Assembly (NCBI RefSeq): GCF_028280385.1
Contig: NZ_JANQLX010000015.1
Coordinates: forward strand, 558,001-622,000
Direction of reading: 5' to 3'
DNA: 64,000 bases
Origin: Allomuricauda sp.
GTDB taxonomy: Bacteria > Bacteroidota > Bacteroidia > Flavobacteriales > Flavobacteriaceae
The notes beneath the pieces were generated by a model, which was not told the DNA's origin, did no database searches, and saw nothing but the letters and a program-made list of their open reading frames with translations. Below are positions 8,818-18,237 of the stretch, piece after piece (positions within the stretch are counted from its first letter, which is position 1; each line of letters begins with the position of its first letter). Made by a program: the position numbers and the translations under genes.

Positions 8818-11800
8818 TTAAAATGATGCGCTAATTCCTAGTGTGAATGTTCTTGCAGCTGGGAAAGCCGCCCAGTCAATACCTCTTGTAGGAATACCTG
8901 AACCCAAATCCCCTGTCTGTACGGTTACTTCGGGATCAATACCGGTGTAGTCCGTAATCAAGAAGATATTCTGACCTGTCAATGAGAAACGAAGTGACTT
9001 CAAAAGTCCATCGCCGCTAACTGGCCAGTTATAACCAAGGGTGGCATTCTGCAATCTTACAAAATCACCACTTTCCAAGAAGCGCGTTGACACATCTGCA
9101 GAAGCACCACCTGCTTCGCCACTTGTAATAACATCTTGTGTTACGTTTCTGGCGTTGTTGATGGAACCTGCAGTAAAGAATCCGTTGGCTGAGTTATTGT
9201 ACACATGGAACCCAAATTGACCTGCAAAATAGGCCGAAGCGTCCCAGTTTTTAACCCTTAAGTTCAGGGAGAGACCAGTTGTAATATCTGGTAGGGCATC
9301 TTCTCCAATAAAGGTTTGGTCACCAATTGGGTCACCTACACCGTTTCCGTCCACATCCCTGTAGATTGGGAAACCGTCAGAATCAAAACCTTCGAAGATC
9401 GCCATATAGTAAGAGAACAAGGACTGTCCGGCCTCAAATCGCTGGGCAAATGCACCAGAAAGACCTTGACCGTTGATTTCCCCTGTGTTTACTGAACTGG
9501 CGAAATCTTGCACTTCATTCTCATTGTACGCAATGTTAAATGCGGTAGAGAAGTTTACATCCTCTGTCTGAACCCAGTCATAGTTGAAAGCAAATTCGAT
9601 ACCTTGGTTGATGATGGTTGCATCTTGGTTACCGAACTGGAATGGATCAACCGCTGGAGCAGCAGGAGGTGTTTGAAGCAATACATCTGTAGTTTCATTT
9701 CGATATACATCTATACTACCACTGAATCTATCGTTGTTGAATCCGAAATCAAGACCTACGTTAAGGTTCAAGGTTGGCTCCCACTGAAGGTCTGGAACAT
9801 CTGTCGCTACAATGGCAAGACCAGTTGGGTTGATGGTAAGGTCATTTTGAATACCTAATCCACCAAATCTTTGTCTGGCAACAAAGTTACCATAACCTAG
9901 ACCATCCTGGTTACCTGTGATACCAGCACTTAATCTTAATTTTAAGGTAGAAACACTGTCTCCTACAAAGTCCTCTTCAGAGAGTTTCCAGGCAAAAGCA
10001 CCGGAAGGGAAATAACCATATTGGTTTTCAGGACCAAAACGGGAAGATCCATCCGCTCTTAAGGTTGCAGTAAACAAATACTTATCGTTCAAGGTGTAGT
10101 TAATACGACCAAAGAAGGACTGAAGCTCATCTGTAAAATCGAACAAATCGGCAACCACCGCGGTAACCCTTCTGTCTCCACCAAAGCCGACTACTTCACC
10201 AGCAACAACGTCTGGGAACAGTCTGTTCACCACAATTCCTCCAGTGGAATCATTAAAATAGAACTGCTGGAAACTACCACCAATACCGGCGGCGTTACTA
10301 TTCACAGTAGTGATTAAATCCTGTCCCATTTCATTAAGGTCGGTTGTGGAGAATCCTCTACCATTGGAGCTAAGTCCGAATTCCTGGAAATCTTGATAGG
10401 AGTAACCCACCAAAATGTCCAATGCTGAATTATCAAAGTCTTTACGATAATTCAAAGTGGCCTCAATCAGTCTGTTTTCTTTATTCAAAGTATTGTAGAA
10501 AGCAGCACCGGTTTCCTCAATTCCCGTCAAGTTCTGAACATTGGAGGAAATAGCGGAAATGGACTCACTCTCAGATTTGTCATAACCCAAATTCACTTTT
10601 GCGGTAAGTTCAGGCGTTAGCTTGTACTCTATGGAACCATTGATCAAAGCCCTATCGGTAAAAGTCTGAAGCTGTGTATAGGCCAAGAGGTTGGCAGGCA
10701 AAATCTGCGTACCACCATCAGTAAAATCGGCACTTGTTGGCCAAGTAGGGTTAGCAGAATAAACAGCTCCCAATACATCTCCACGGAAACCTGCTGTTGC
10801 ACTAAAGGGTGCAGTTTCATCATTGGTCCGGGAAATAGTGGCATTAAGACCTAAAGTCAATTTGTCGTCCAAGAAACGGTGAACTGCATTAACCCTTCCG
10901 GTAATACGCTCCAAATCGGTCTTTTTAACGATACCAAATTGCTTTCCGTAGCTAAAAGTAGCCCTTACGTTTCCTGAACCATAATTATGGGAATAGGAAA
11001 TGTTGTTGTTGGTGGAAGTGGCATTTCTTGTGATGAAATCTTGCCAATCCGTGTTGGCACCGAAATCAACGTCAGAAGCATTACCCCCAAATTGGGTCAC
11101 TGCAGACAAGAATTGATTACGATCTAGCAAATCGTACTCCCTGATTGGGTTGGAGAAACTCAAATTGGAAGTAAATTCAATAACTCCACCTTGACCGGAC
11201 TTACCACTCTTGGTAGTAATGATAACAACACCATTGGCACCCCTGGATCCATAGATAGCGGTAGCAGAGGCATCCTTAAGGATACTGATGCTCTCAATAT
11301 CATTCGGATTCAAGAAGTTCAACGGGTTTCTAACTGCAGTCTGGCCAAAACCGGTATCACCAGCAGGAGAGGTATTACCTCCGGCCAATGGAATACCATC
11401 CACAACGAAGAGTGGATTGTTGTTGGAACGTACCGAGTTGGAACCCCGAATGTTCACCTGAATGGCTGCACCAGGCTCACCACTGGAAGCGGAAATGTTA
11501 ACACCGGCGGTTTTACCTTGGATCAACTGTTCGGGTGATGCGATAACACCACCGTTAAAGTCTTCTGAGGTAACCGCGGTAACAGATCCTGTAGCATCCT
11601 TCACCGTAGTGGTACCATAACCAATGATCACCACCTCATCCAAGGCTTGCGCATCTTCCTGAAGGGTGACATTAATAGTGGTCTGTCCATTTACTGGAAT
11701 CTCCACCGTGGTATAACCAATGTAGCTAAACACCATGACGGCAGCAGCGTCAACACCGCTAAGGGTATAATTACCATCAAAATCGGTTTGCGTACCATTG

Positions 11801-11943
11801 GTCGTGCCCTTAACAAGAACACTTGCTCCCGGTAAAGGCCCGTTAACGTCGGTAACAGTACCAGATACCGTTTGTGCTTTTGCCAATCCAAAGCATAAAA
11901 ATGCCCCAGAAAGCAAAATGCTTTTTAGTAGCGTAATCTTCAT
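8818..11943 (-). CDS. SusC/RagA-family TonB-dependent outer-membrane transporter
   Basis: 1041 residues, in the usual SusC size range. A Sec signal (cleavage near AKAQ, residue 24) is followed by a CarboxypepD_reg-like domain (VSGTVTDVNGPLPGASVLVK) and then the TonB box/plug start DEVVIIGYGTT at about 103. The plug motif SILKDASATAIYGSRGANGV is present near 220, and a 22-strand barrel ends in the aromatic terminus LGISASF. It imports oligosaccharides through the outer membrane with TonB energy, paired with the SusD downstream. The 373-bp upstream region holds a LacI-type operator candidate (12038-12053), suggesting repression by the divergently encoded regulator at 12317. Confidence 0.95.
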   Translation of the reverse strand: MKITLLKSILLSGAFLCFGLAKAQTVSGTVTDVNGPLPGASVLVKGTTNGTQTDFDGNYTLSGVDAAAVMVFSYIGYTTVEIPVNGQTTINVTLQEDAQALDEVVIIGYGTTTVKDATGSVTAVTSEDFNGGVIASPEQLIQGKTAGVNISASSGEPGAAIQVNIRGSNSVRSNNNPLFVVDGIPLAGGNTSPAGDTGFGQTAVRNPLNFLNPNDIESISILKDASATAIYGSRGANGVVIITTKSGKSGQGGVIEFTSNLSFSNPIREYDLLDRNQFLSAVTQFGGNASDVDFGANTDWQDFITRNATSTNNNISYSHNYGSGNVRATFSYGKQFGIVKKTDLERITGRVNAVHRFLDDKLTLGLNATISRTNDETAPFSATAGFRGDVLGAVYSANPTWPTSADFTDGGTQILPANLLAYTQLQTFTDRALINGSIEYKLTPELTAKVNLGYDKSESESISAISSNVQNLTGIEETGAAFYNTLNKENRLIEATLNYRKDFDNSALDILVGYSYQDFQEFGLSSNGRGFSTTDLNEMGQDLITTVNSNAAGIGGSFQQFYFNDSTGGIVVNRLFPDVVAGEVVGFGGDRRVTAVVADLFDFTDELQSFFGRINYTLNDKYLFTATLRADGSSRFGPENQYGYFPSGAFAWKLSEEDFVGDSVSTLKLRLSAGITGNQDGLGYGNFVARQRFGGLGIQNDLTINPTGLAIVATDVPDLQWEPTLNLNVGLDFGFNNDRFSGSIDVYRNETTDVLLQTPPAAPAVDPFQFGNQDATIINQGIEFAFNYDWVQTEDVNFSTAFNIAYNENEVQDFASSVNTGEINGQGLSGAFAQRFEAGQSLFSYYMAIFEGFDSDGFPIYRDVDGNGVGDPIGDQTFIGEDALPDITTGLSLNLRVKNWDASAYFAGQFGFHVYNNSANGFFTAGSINNARNVTQDVITSGEAGGASADVSTRFLESGDFVRLQNATLGYNWPVSGDGLLKSLRFSLTGQNIFLITDYTGIDPEVTVQTGDLGSGIPTRGIDWAAFPAARTFTLGISASF

Positions 11944-12037
11944 AAATAATTAATTTTAAGTTTAGTTAATTTCAATTCAATTGTTAAACATATATAAAAA
12001 AAAAGTTAATTGGTAGTTACGTGGAGTACGAAATGTA

Positions 12038-12053
12038 ACGAAAACGGTTTCGT
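12038..12053. promoter_or_regulatory. Candidate LacI-family operator between susC and the lacI-type gene
   Basis: ACGAAAACGGTTTCGT is a 16-bp palindrome in which 7 of 8 base pairs match around a central CG, the hallmark of LacI/GalR operators. It lies 95 bp upstream of the susC start and 264 bp upstream of the divergent regulator start. On the minus strand it is directly followed by TACATTTC, one mismatch from the Bacteroidota -7 element, so a bound repressor would block susC transcription. A half-similar site (AAAACGGTT) recurs at 12311-12318, overlapping the regulator's start. No binding data; inference from symmetry and position. Confidence 0.55.
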
Positions 12054-12245
12054 GTTGATAACTTTGAGATATTGTGAGTTTGATAAGTCTATTAAGTTTT
12101 AATTATCCTTATCACAATTTTTCATCAAAGTTTTAGTATTATTAGCAATTTGATAGCTAATATACTATTTTATTTTTTAACGAAATTTTGGCCTTTTTCT
12201 GTCAATTTGTTGAAGCTGCCCCAACAATTAATTATGTTAAAAAAA

Positions 12246-12277
12246 TTTGACGCAGATGGGTAACTAATGTATATTGG
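12246..12277 (+). promoter_or_regulatory. Candidate promoter of the LacI-type regulator gene
   Basis: TTTG at 12246-12249, a 20-bp spacer and TATATTGG at 12270-12277 fit the Bacteroidota pattern TTG-N17-23-TAnnTTTG with one mismatch. The predicted start of transcription would lie roughly 30 bp before the TTG start codon at 12317. The rest of the 373-bp intergenic region is AT-rich and holds the operator candidate, with no further gene visible. Confidence 0.4.
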
Positions 12278-12316
12278 CTAACTTCAAAAAACTAACGGAT
12301 TTAAACTCAAAAACGG

Positions 12317-13336
12317 TTGAAACCAAAGATCACGCTAAAGGATATTGCAAGGGAATTGGAAGTCTCGATTTCCACTGTTTCCAAAGCACTTAAAAACAGT
12401 GAGGAAATCAGTAGGGACACCAAGGAAAAAATCCAGGCATTTGCCAAACTTTATAACTACCGCCCCAACAATATTGCCATTAGTCTCAAAAACAAGAGAA
12501 CCAAGAATATTGGAGTGGTCATTCCGGATATTGTACACCATTTTTTTACTACGGTGATCAGGGGCATAGAAAAATATGCCAACGCACGCGGTTATAATGT
12601 CATCGTGTGCTCCTCCGATGAGTCCTTTGATAGGGAAGTGATCAATATGGAGATGCTGGCGAATGGCAGTATTGATGGGTTTATAATGTCCCTTTCTTCG
12701 GAAACACAGCTTAAGAACGACTATAACCATTTAAAAGAAGTCACCGAACAAGGTATTCCAGTAGTACTTTTTGACAGGATAACCCATGAAGTGGAATGTG
12801 ATAAGGTCATAATCGACGATCAATTGGGGGCTTATATGGCGGCAAAAAAAATGATTGACCAAGGGCGGAAAAAAATTGGTCTGATCACAACGGCGGATTA
12901 TCTCAGCGTTAGCAAGGAGCGTACCGATGGTTACCGGAAAGCGCTCGTGGAACACGGCTTGGAAATTGATGAATCCAGGATTTTGAAATTGTCGTCCATG
13001 GACATGGATGAAGAACTCATTGAAAACTTCTTCGAATCAGCAGATATGGATGCCGTGCTCTGTGTAAACGAGATCTTTGCTGTCTTTGGCATGCGTTTAA
13101 TGCAAAAGAAGGGCCTACGGATTCCAGAAGACATGTCATTTATTGGGTTTACCGATGGATTTCTTTCGCAGTACGCCAATCCAAGTCTCACCGTAATTGC
13201 CCAACACGGACAAAAAATGGGGGAGATCTCCGCCCAGATGCTTATTGAAAAAGTGGAGAGCGAAGCCGAGGTGGAAACCTACCAAACAAAAATTTTGGAG
13301 CCCACTTTGGTGGTAAGGGATTCTACAATTAACTAA
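12317..13336 (+). CDS. LacI/GalR-family transcriptional regulator
   Basis: 339 residues. The N-terminal helix-turn-helix (ITLKDIARELEVSISTVSKAL, residues 4-24) plus hinge helix is canonical, followed by a periplasmic-binding-protein-like effector domain (KNIGVVIPDIVHHFF from about 62). The start is TTG: the frame has a stop at 12302-12304 and no ATG before the HTH, so the conserved N-terminus requires TTG at 12317. It lies divergent to susC and 69 bp upstream of the GH65 gene, so it most likely controls this sugar locus in response to a sugar or sugar phosphate. The candidate operator is at 12038-12053. Confidence 0.93.
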   Translation: MKPKITLKDIARELEVSISTVSKALKNSEEISRDTKEKIQAFAKLYNYRPNNIAISLKNKRTKNIGVVIPDIVHHFFTTVIRGIEKYANARGYNVIVCSSDESFDREVINMEMLANGSIDGFIMSLSSETQLKNDYNHLKEVTEQGIPVVLFDRITHEVECDKVIIDDQLGAYMAAKKMIDQGRKKIGLITTADYLSVSKERTDGYRKALVEHGLEIDESRILKLSSMDMDEELIENFFESADMDAVLCVNEIFAVFGMRLMQKKGLRIPEDMSFIGFTDGFLSQYANPSLTVIAQHGQKMGEISAQMLIEKVESEAEVETYQTKILEPTLVVRDSTIN

Positions 13337-13361
13337 GTTTGCATTTGTTTTGGATGTCCCC

Positions 13362-13377
13362 AGTTGGATTTCCAACT
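13362..13377. repeat. Short perfect inverted repeat upstream of the GH65 gene
   Basis: AGTTGGA, TT, TCCAACT forms a 7-bp perfect inverted repeat in the 69-bp gap between the regulator and the GH65 gene. It has no U-tract, so it is not a standard terminator. It may be an operator or an mRNA hairpin that modulates translation of the downstream gene. Confidence 0.35.
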
Positions 13378-13405
13378 AATTACTTAGCGCTTATCTCCTA
13401 ACATC

Positions 13406-15709
13406 ATGAATCAAGATTATATTCTAGCGGACCCTTGGTCCATTATAGAGGAGGGTTTTGACAAAGATCGTGTAAAATCTTCCGAAAGCTTGTTTAGTAT
13501 TGGCAATGGGGCCATGGGCCAACGTGCCAATTTTGAAGAACACTACTCGGGCCCAACTTTTCAAGGCAGTTATATTGCTGGGGTCTATTATCCGGACAAA
13601 ACCCGTGTGGGATGGTGGAAAAATGGATACCCGGAATACTTCGCCAAAGTATTGAATGCCCCCAATTGGATCGGAATAGATGTTTTTGTTGATGGAAATC
13701 CCCTTGACCTGAACCATTGCACCTCCGTAAAGAATTTTAGAAGGGAGCTCAATATGCGCGAAGGCTGGTATGGCCGGAGCTTTGTCGCCATAACCGAACA
13801 AGGTATTGAGCTATCCGTTAAAGTGATTCGGTTTTTGAGCTTAGATTTGGACGAGCTTGGTGCCATTTCTTATGAGATTACCCCGGTCAACCAAGATGTA
13901 CAAATTGCATTCCATCCCTATTTGGATAGTGGTATAACCAACGAGGATAGCAACTGGGACGACAAGTTTTGGAACACTACGTCCGTGCACCAGGAAGAAA
14001 CGCAGGCCTTTATCGGGGCGCATACCATGAAAACCAATTTTGCCACCTGCACCTTTATGCAGGCCAGGGCCGAAAGTAACGGGGTTTCAATTGCCGCCAA
14101 ACCAGGCAAAAAGAATGAAACCTATGTAGCCCTGGAATTTGACCATAAGGTTCCCAAGGGCGAAAAGATGGTACTTACCAAATTTGGGGGTTACACCGTT
14201 TCCCGAAACCATGAAGCGTCCCAATTGATGGATGCGGCAAAAGAAGTGCTTCAGGGTGCCTCCAATTTGGGATTTGATGCCCTTCTTGCCCAACAAAAGG
14301 AGGCTTGGTCCAAGATTTGGGAAATGAGCGATATCAATATTGAGGGTGATGTAAAGGCACAACAAGGAATCCGGTTCAACATCTTCCAGCTGAACCAGAC
14401 CTATTTGGGCAAGGACTCAAGACTCAACATTGGGCCCAAAGGCTTTACTGGAGAGAAATATGGTGGCAGTACCTATTGGGACACAGAGGCCTATTGCCTG
14501 CCATTTTATATGGCAACAAAGAACCAAGAGGTAGCCTGGAGTCTACTGGAATACCGCTACAATCATTTGGACAAGGCCATTGAAAATGCCCAAAAATTGG
14601 GATTCACCAATGGGGCAGCACTATATCCCATGGTCACCATGAACGGGGAAGAATGCCATAACGAATGGGAAATAACCTTTGAGGAAATCCATAGGAACGG
14701 GGCCATAAGCTTTGCCATTTTTAATTATCACAGATACACTGGGGATTATAGCTATATCCCCAAAATGGGATTGGAAGTGTTGATTGGGGTTGCCAGATTT
14801 TGGCATCAACGGGTCAATTTCTCGGAGGACAAACAAAAATATGTCATGCTGGGAGTTACGGGGCCCAATGAATATGAGAATAATGTCAACAACAACTGGT
14901 ACACCAACTATTTGGCCAAATGGTGCATAGATTATGCGTTGGACCAAATTGAAACCGTAAAAACCAACTTTGCCAGCGACTATGCCCGTATTGTTACCAA
15001 AACAAAAATCACTCCCGAAGAACTAGGGGATTGGGCCAAAGTGGCCGGAAATATGTTCTTTCCATTCTCCGAAAAGCACGAGGTGTTTTTACAACAAGAT
15101 GGCTTTCTGGACAAGGAAATGGTCAAAGTGCAGGATTTGGACAGGAGCCAGCGACCTATCAACCAAAAATGGAGTTGGGACAGGATTTTACGTTCGCCCT
15201 ATATAAAACAGGCCGATGTGCTCCAAGGCTTTTACTTTTTCGAGGATCACTTTGATTCGGATACGCTGGAAAAGCACTTTGATTTTTATGAACCCTTTAC
15301 CGTTCATGAATCTTCCTTATCTCCTTGTGTGCACAGTATCCAGGCTGCCAAATTGGGGAGAATGGAACAGGCTTATACATTTTATCTAAGAACCTCCCGC
15401 CTCGATTTGGATGATTACAACAAAGAGGTGGAGGAAGGACTTCACATCACTTCCATGGCAGGAACATGGATGAGTATAGTGGAAGGATTCGCAGGGATGC
15501 GAATTTTGGAGGATAAATTGAACTTTAGTCCGCAATTGCCGGATCAATGGGATTCTTACAGTTTCAAAATCAATTTTAGGAACCAGATTTTGACGGTGAC
15601 CGTTACCAAAACAGGAGCCATCTTTGAAATAACTGGAGAAAGTGAATTGGAAATTGTGGTCGATGGGTCAGTGCTAAATTTGGTGCCAGGAAAGCCAAAT
15701 TCGTTATGA
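13406..15709 (+). CDS. GH65 disaccharide phosphorylase (maltose-phosphorylase-like)
   Basis: 767 residues, the usual length for bacterial GH65 phosphorylases. The N-terminal beta-sandwich opens with ESLFSIGNGAMGQRANFEE, and the (alpha/alpha)6 barrel contains TGEKYGGSTYWDTEAY near 348-363. The general acid is probably Glu489 in VTGPNEYENNV, matching the position known for maltose phosphorylase. These cytoplasmic enzymes split maltose (or trehalose/kojibiose-type disaccharides) with phosphate to glucose and beta-glucose 1-phosphate. No signal peptide, as expected. The stop overlaps the GH13 start by 4 bp (ATGA), indicating translational coupling. Exact disaccharide specificity cannot be told from motifs alone. 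Confidence 0.9.
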   Translation: MNQDYILADPWSIIEEGFDKDRVKSSESLFSIGNGAMGQRANFEEHYSGPTFQGSYIAGVYYPDKTRVGWWKNGYPEYFAKVLNAPNWIGIDVFVDGNPLDLNHCTSVKNFRRELNMREGWYGRSFVAITEQGIELSVKVIRFLSLDLDELGAISYEITPVNQDVQIAFHPYLDSGITNEDSNWDDKFWNTTSVHQEETQAFIGAHTMKTNFATCTFMQARAESNGVSIAAKPGKKNETYVALEFDHKVPKGEKMVLTKFGGYTVSRNHEASQLMDAAKEVLQGASNLGFDALLAQQKEAWSKIWEMSDINIEGDVKAQQGIRFNIFQLNQTYLGKDSRLNIGPKGFTGEKYGGSTYWDTEAYCLPFYMATKNQEVAWSLLEYRYNHLDKAIENAQKLGFTNGAALYPMVTMNGEECHNEWEITFEEIHRNGAISFAIFNYHRYTGDYSYIPKMGLEVLIGVARFWHQRVNFSEDKQKYVMLGVTGPNEYENNVNNNWYTNYLAKWCIDYALDQIETVKTNFASDYARIVTKTKITPEELGDWAKVAGNMFFPFSEKHEVFLQQDGFLDKEMVKVQDLDRSQRPINQKWSWDRILRSPYIKQADVLQGFYFFEDHFDSDTLEKHFDFYEPFTVHESSLSPCVHSIQAAKLGRMEQAYTFYLRTSRLDLDDYNKEVEEGLHITSMAGTWMSIVEGFAGMRILEDKLNFSPQLPDQWDSYSFKINFRNQILTVTVTKTGAIFEITGESELEIVVDGSVLNLVPGKPNSL

Positions 15710-17577
15710 AGCTTAAGCCTTACATATCCACTTTAGTATGTATTGTGATTATCGCTTCCTGCGGGGATGAACCAAAGCCCCAAAATCAAGAACAGCAAAT
15801 GGAGAAAAAGGCAGTTGTATACCAAGTTTTTACCCGACTTTTTGGAAATACCAATACCGCCAATAAACCTTGGGGTACCATAGAAGAAAATGGCGTGGGT
15901 AAATTTGCCGATTTTTCGGACAGGGCATTGTCCGAGATCAAAGATTTGGGGATTACCCATATTTGGTACACCGGCGTGCCGCACCATGCACTCATCAATG
16001 ACTACAGCTCCTATGGGATTTCCAATGATGACCCAGATGTCGTGAAGGGGAGGGCGGGTTCTCCCTATGCCGTTAAGGACTATTACAACGTGAACCCGGA
16101 TTTGGCCCTAGATCCAGACAAGCGTTTGGGGGAATTCAAGGAACTGGTGGCAAGAACACATGCCGCCGGGATGAAGGTGATTATTGATATTGTTCCCAAC
16201 CATGTGGCCCGCGACTACCACGGTTTGACCAATCCAAAAGGGGTCAGCGATTTTGGGGCCTCAGACGATACGTCCAAGGAATATGACGTCAACAACAATT
16301 TCTATTATATACCCAATACGGCATTTAGCGTGCCAGAATGGCAAAATGGTTATCAGCCATTGGGAGGTGAACCAAATGGACTGGCTGATGGTAGATTTAG
16401 GGAATATCCTGCCAAATGGACGGGAAATGGGTCGCGGTTGGCCCAGCCCCACTTCAATGATTGGTACGAAACCGTTAAGGTTAACTATGGGGTCCGACCG
16501 GATGGCACAAAGGATTTTGATGAACTTCCGGAAGGAATGGAAGACCTAGGGTACCTGGAACATTTTAATTTTTGGAAAGACAAGACCGTGCCAGATTCCT
16601 GGTTAAAGTTCAGGGATATTGTTTTGTATTGGTTGGATTTTGGGGTGGACGGGTTCCGGTACGATATGGCCGAAATGGTGCCTGTGGAATTTTGGAGTTT
16701 TCTCAACTCCAATATCAAGATGAAGAACCCCGATGCTTTTTTGTTGGCCGAAGTCTACAACCCACAGCTTTATCGAGAATATATTCACAAGGGAAAAATG
16801 GACTACCTCTATGATAAAGTGGAACTTTATGATAGCATCAAGCACATCATGAAGGGCTATGGATGGACGGATCATATTCCTGTGGTGCAAAAGGGCATGG
16901 CAGATATAGAGCACCATATGTTGCACTTTTTGGAAAATCATGATGAGCAACGGATCGCCAGTCCAGAATTTGCCGGCAACGCCCAATTGGGAAAACCGGC
17001 CATGGTGGTATCCGCTACCTTGAGCACCTCGCCTACCATGATTTATTTTGGCCAGGAAGTTGGGGAGCCTGGGGCAGAAGACGCTGGTTTTGGAAAGCCT
17101 TCGCGCACCTCTATTTTCGATTATATTGGTGTGCCCCATCATCAACGTTGGGTAAATCACAAAACATTTGATGGAGGCTTACTGGGCGAAGAAGAAAAAA
17201 ACCTAAGGGATTTTTATAAGCGACTCCTCAATTTTACAATCTCCAGTAAAGCCTTGATGGGAACCTATCAGGAAATTCACTTTTACAACAAGGAACACAC
17301 GGAAGGTTATGACCATAGGGTGCTCTCTTATGTAAGATGGAAAGCCGATGAAAAACTGGTGATCATCTCCAATTTTGATGCGGACAAATCCTATGATCTC
17401 GATCTTAAGATTCCTGCTGAATTGATTTCCAAGTGGGATTTGACACAACCGGAGTATCTATTGAAAGAAGAGCTATACGGAAACGTAAATCCCGTTCTTA
17501 AGATTGAAAATGGACAAGGTTCCGTCAATCTCAAACTTGGGCCATTGGAATCCTATATCCTTCGTGTTCAGGAATAA
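15706..17577 (+). CDS. GH13 alpha-amylase-family lipoprotein
   Basis: 623 residues with a lipoprotein signal (IIASC, Cys19), so it is an exported, lipid-anchored glucan hydrolase. The GH13 regions are intact: DIVPNHV (161-167), GFRYDMAE with the nucleophile Asp320, LLAEVY with acid/base Glu349, and FLENHDEQR with Asp413. C-terminal beta domain from about residue 520. It would cut alpha-glucan at the surface or in the periplasm to oligosaccharides taken up by the SusCD/symporter set and split by the GH65 enzyme encoded in overlapping frame upstream. A bidirectional terminator follows at 17585-17606. Confidence 0.9.
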   Translation: MKLKPYISTLVCIVIIASCGDEPKPQNQEQQMEKKAVVYQVFTRLFGNTNTANKPWGTIEENGVGKFADFSDRALSEIKDLGITHIWYTGVPHHALINDYSSYGISNDDPDVVKGRAGSPYAVKDYYNVNPDLALDPDKRLGEFKELVARTHAAGMKVIIDIVPNHVARDYHGLTNPKGVSDFGASDDTSKEYDVNNNFYYIPNTAFSVPEWQNGYQPLGGEPNGLADGRFREYPAKWTGNGSRLAQPHFNDWYETVKVNYGVRPDGTKDFDELPEGMEDLGYLEHFNFWKDKTVPDSWLKFRDIVLYWLDFGVDGFRYDMAEMVPVEFWSFLNSNIKMKNPDAFLLAEVYNPQLYREYIHKGKMDYLYDKVELYDSIKHIMKGYGWTDHIPVVQKGMADIEHHMLHFLENHDEQRIASPEFAGNAQLGKPAMVVSATLSTSPTMIYFGQEVGEPGAEDAGFGKPSRTSIFDYIGVPHHQRWVNHKTFDGGLLGEEEKNLRDFYKRLLNFTISSKALMGTYQEIHFYNKEHTEGYDHRVLSYVRWKADEKLVIISNFDADKSYDLDLKIPAELISKWDLTQPEYLLKEELYGNVNPVLKIENGQGSVNLKLGPLESYILRVQE

Positions 17578-17584
17578 AGTAAAA

Positions 17585-17606
17585 CGGACCACAAAACTGT
17601 GGTCCG
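17585..17606. terminator. Bidirectional terminator between convergent genes
   Basis: Perfect 9-bp stem CGGACCACA/TGTGGTCCG with loop AAAC. On the minus strand it is followed by TTTTACTTT, a good U-tract for the gene at 17635-18054; on the plus strand the tract is weak (CTTAAGTT). It separates the sugar locus from the next gene. Confidence 0.75.
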
Positions 17607-17634
17607 CTTAAGTTAAGAGGTCGGTTAATTGCGT

Positions 17635-18054
17635 TTATTCCTTAGTTGCTGTTTTTTGGTAAACCAGTGCAATAACAGCACCAACTATACCATAGTAGAT
17701 AATATCCAAGATCCCGGATGCCAAATGTCCCGTTAGGTCCATGAAATTTGCCGTGGCATACCAAATCAGTCCTACAGCAATCCCTAGCAATGCGCCAATC
17801 CAAGCACCAAACTGAAACCCATGTCCCATGGAATGGTGTCCACGTGCCCACTTGCTATAAAGAGTGCTCACAATGAAAGCTCCTACCAGATTACCAAGTG
17901 CGATCATGGCCATGTCAGGCGGATCTTTCATTACATTTACAATAGAGTGTTGTTCCAAAAAATCTGCCGCTGCGATACCCCAAATAAGATATCCCAGAAA
18001 AAACATCACTACGGCACCAACCAAGGTGGCCAGTAAATTGGATTTAGAAAACAT
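17635..18054 (-). CDS. Small integral membrane protein (DUF1761-like)
   Basis: 139 residues with four hydrophobic segments (about 9-29, 48-65, 82-100 and 115-133). Segment 1 reads LVGAVVMFFLGYLIWG. The layout resembles DUF1761-type membrane proteins, a family of unknown function; assignment is tentative. Monocistronic by appearance: convergent with the GH13 gene across a terminator and divergent from the GDPD gene. No function proposed. Confidence 0.75.
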   Translation of the reverse strand: MFSKSNLLATLVGAVVMFFLGYLIWGIAAADFLEQHSIVNVMKDPPDMAMIALGNLVGAFIVSTLYSKWARGHHSMGHGFQFGAWIGALLGIAVGLIWYATANFMDLTGHLASGILDIIYYGIVGAVIALVYQKTATKE

Positions 18055-18237
18055 GTCAGTTAATTTATTGGTTATTAATATGATAAAAATATTAAATAAA
18101 AATTAACAACCTGATAAAAACCGCATCAATCAATTGAATTATTCGTATTTCGATGGAAGATTGAGGTGTTTTTATTGAAATGAAATTGTATGCAAATTCC
18201 ATTTTCAAATTGTATTTTTAACCAAAAATGATACAGA

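Noticed and set aside
13362..13377. Terminator between the LacI gene and the GH65 gene
   Set aside because: A short perfect inverted repeat, but no T-tract follows; the two genes are probably co-transcribed.
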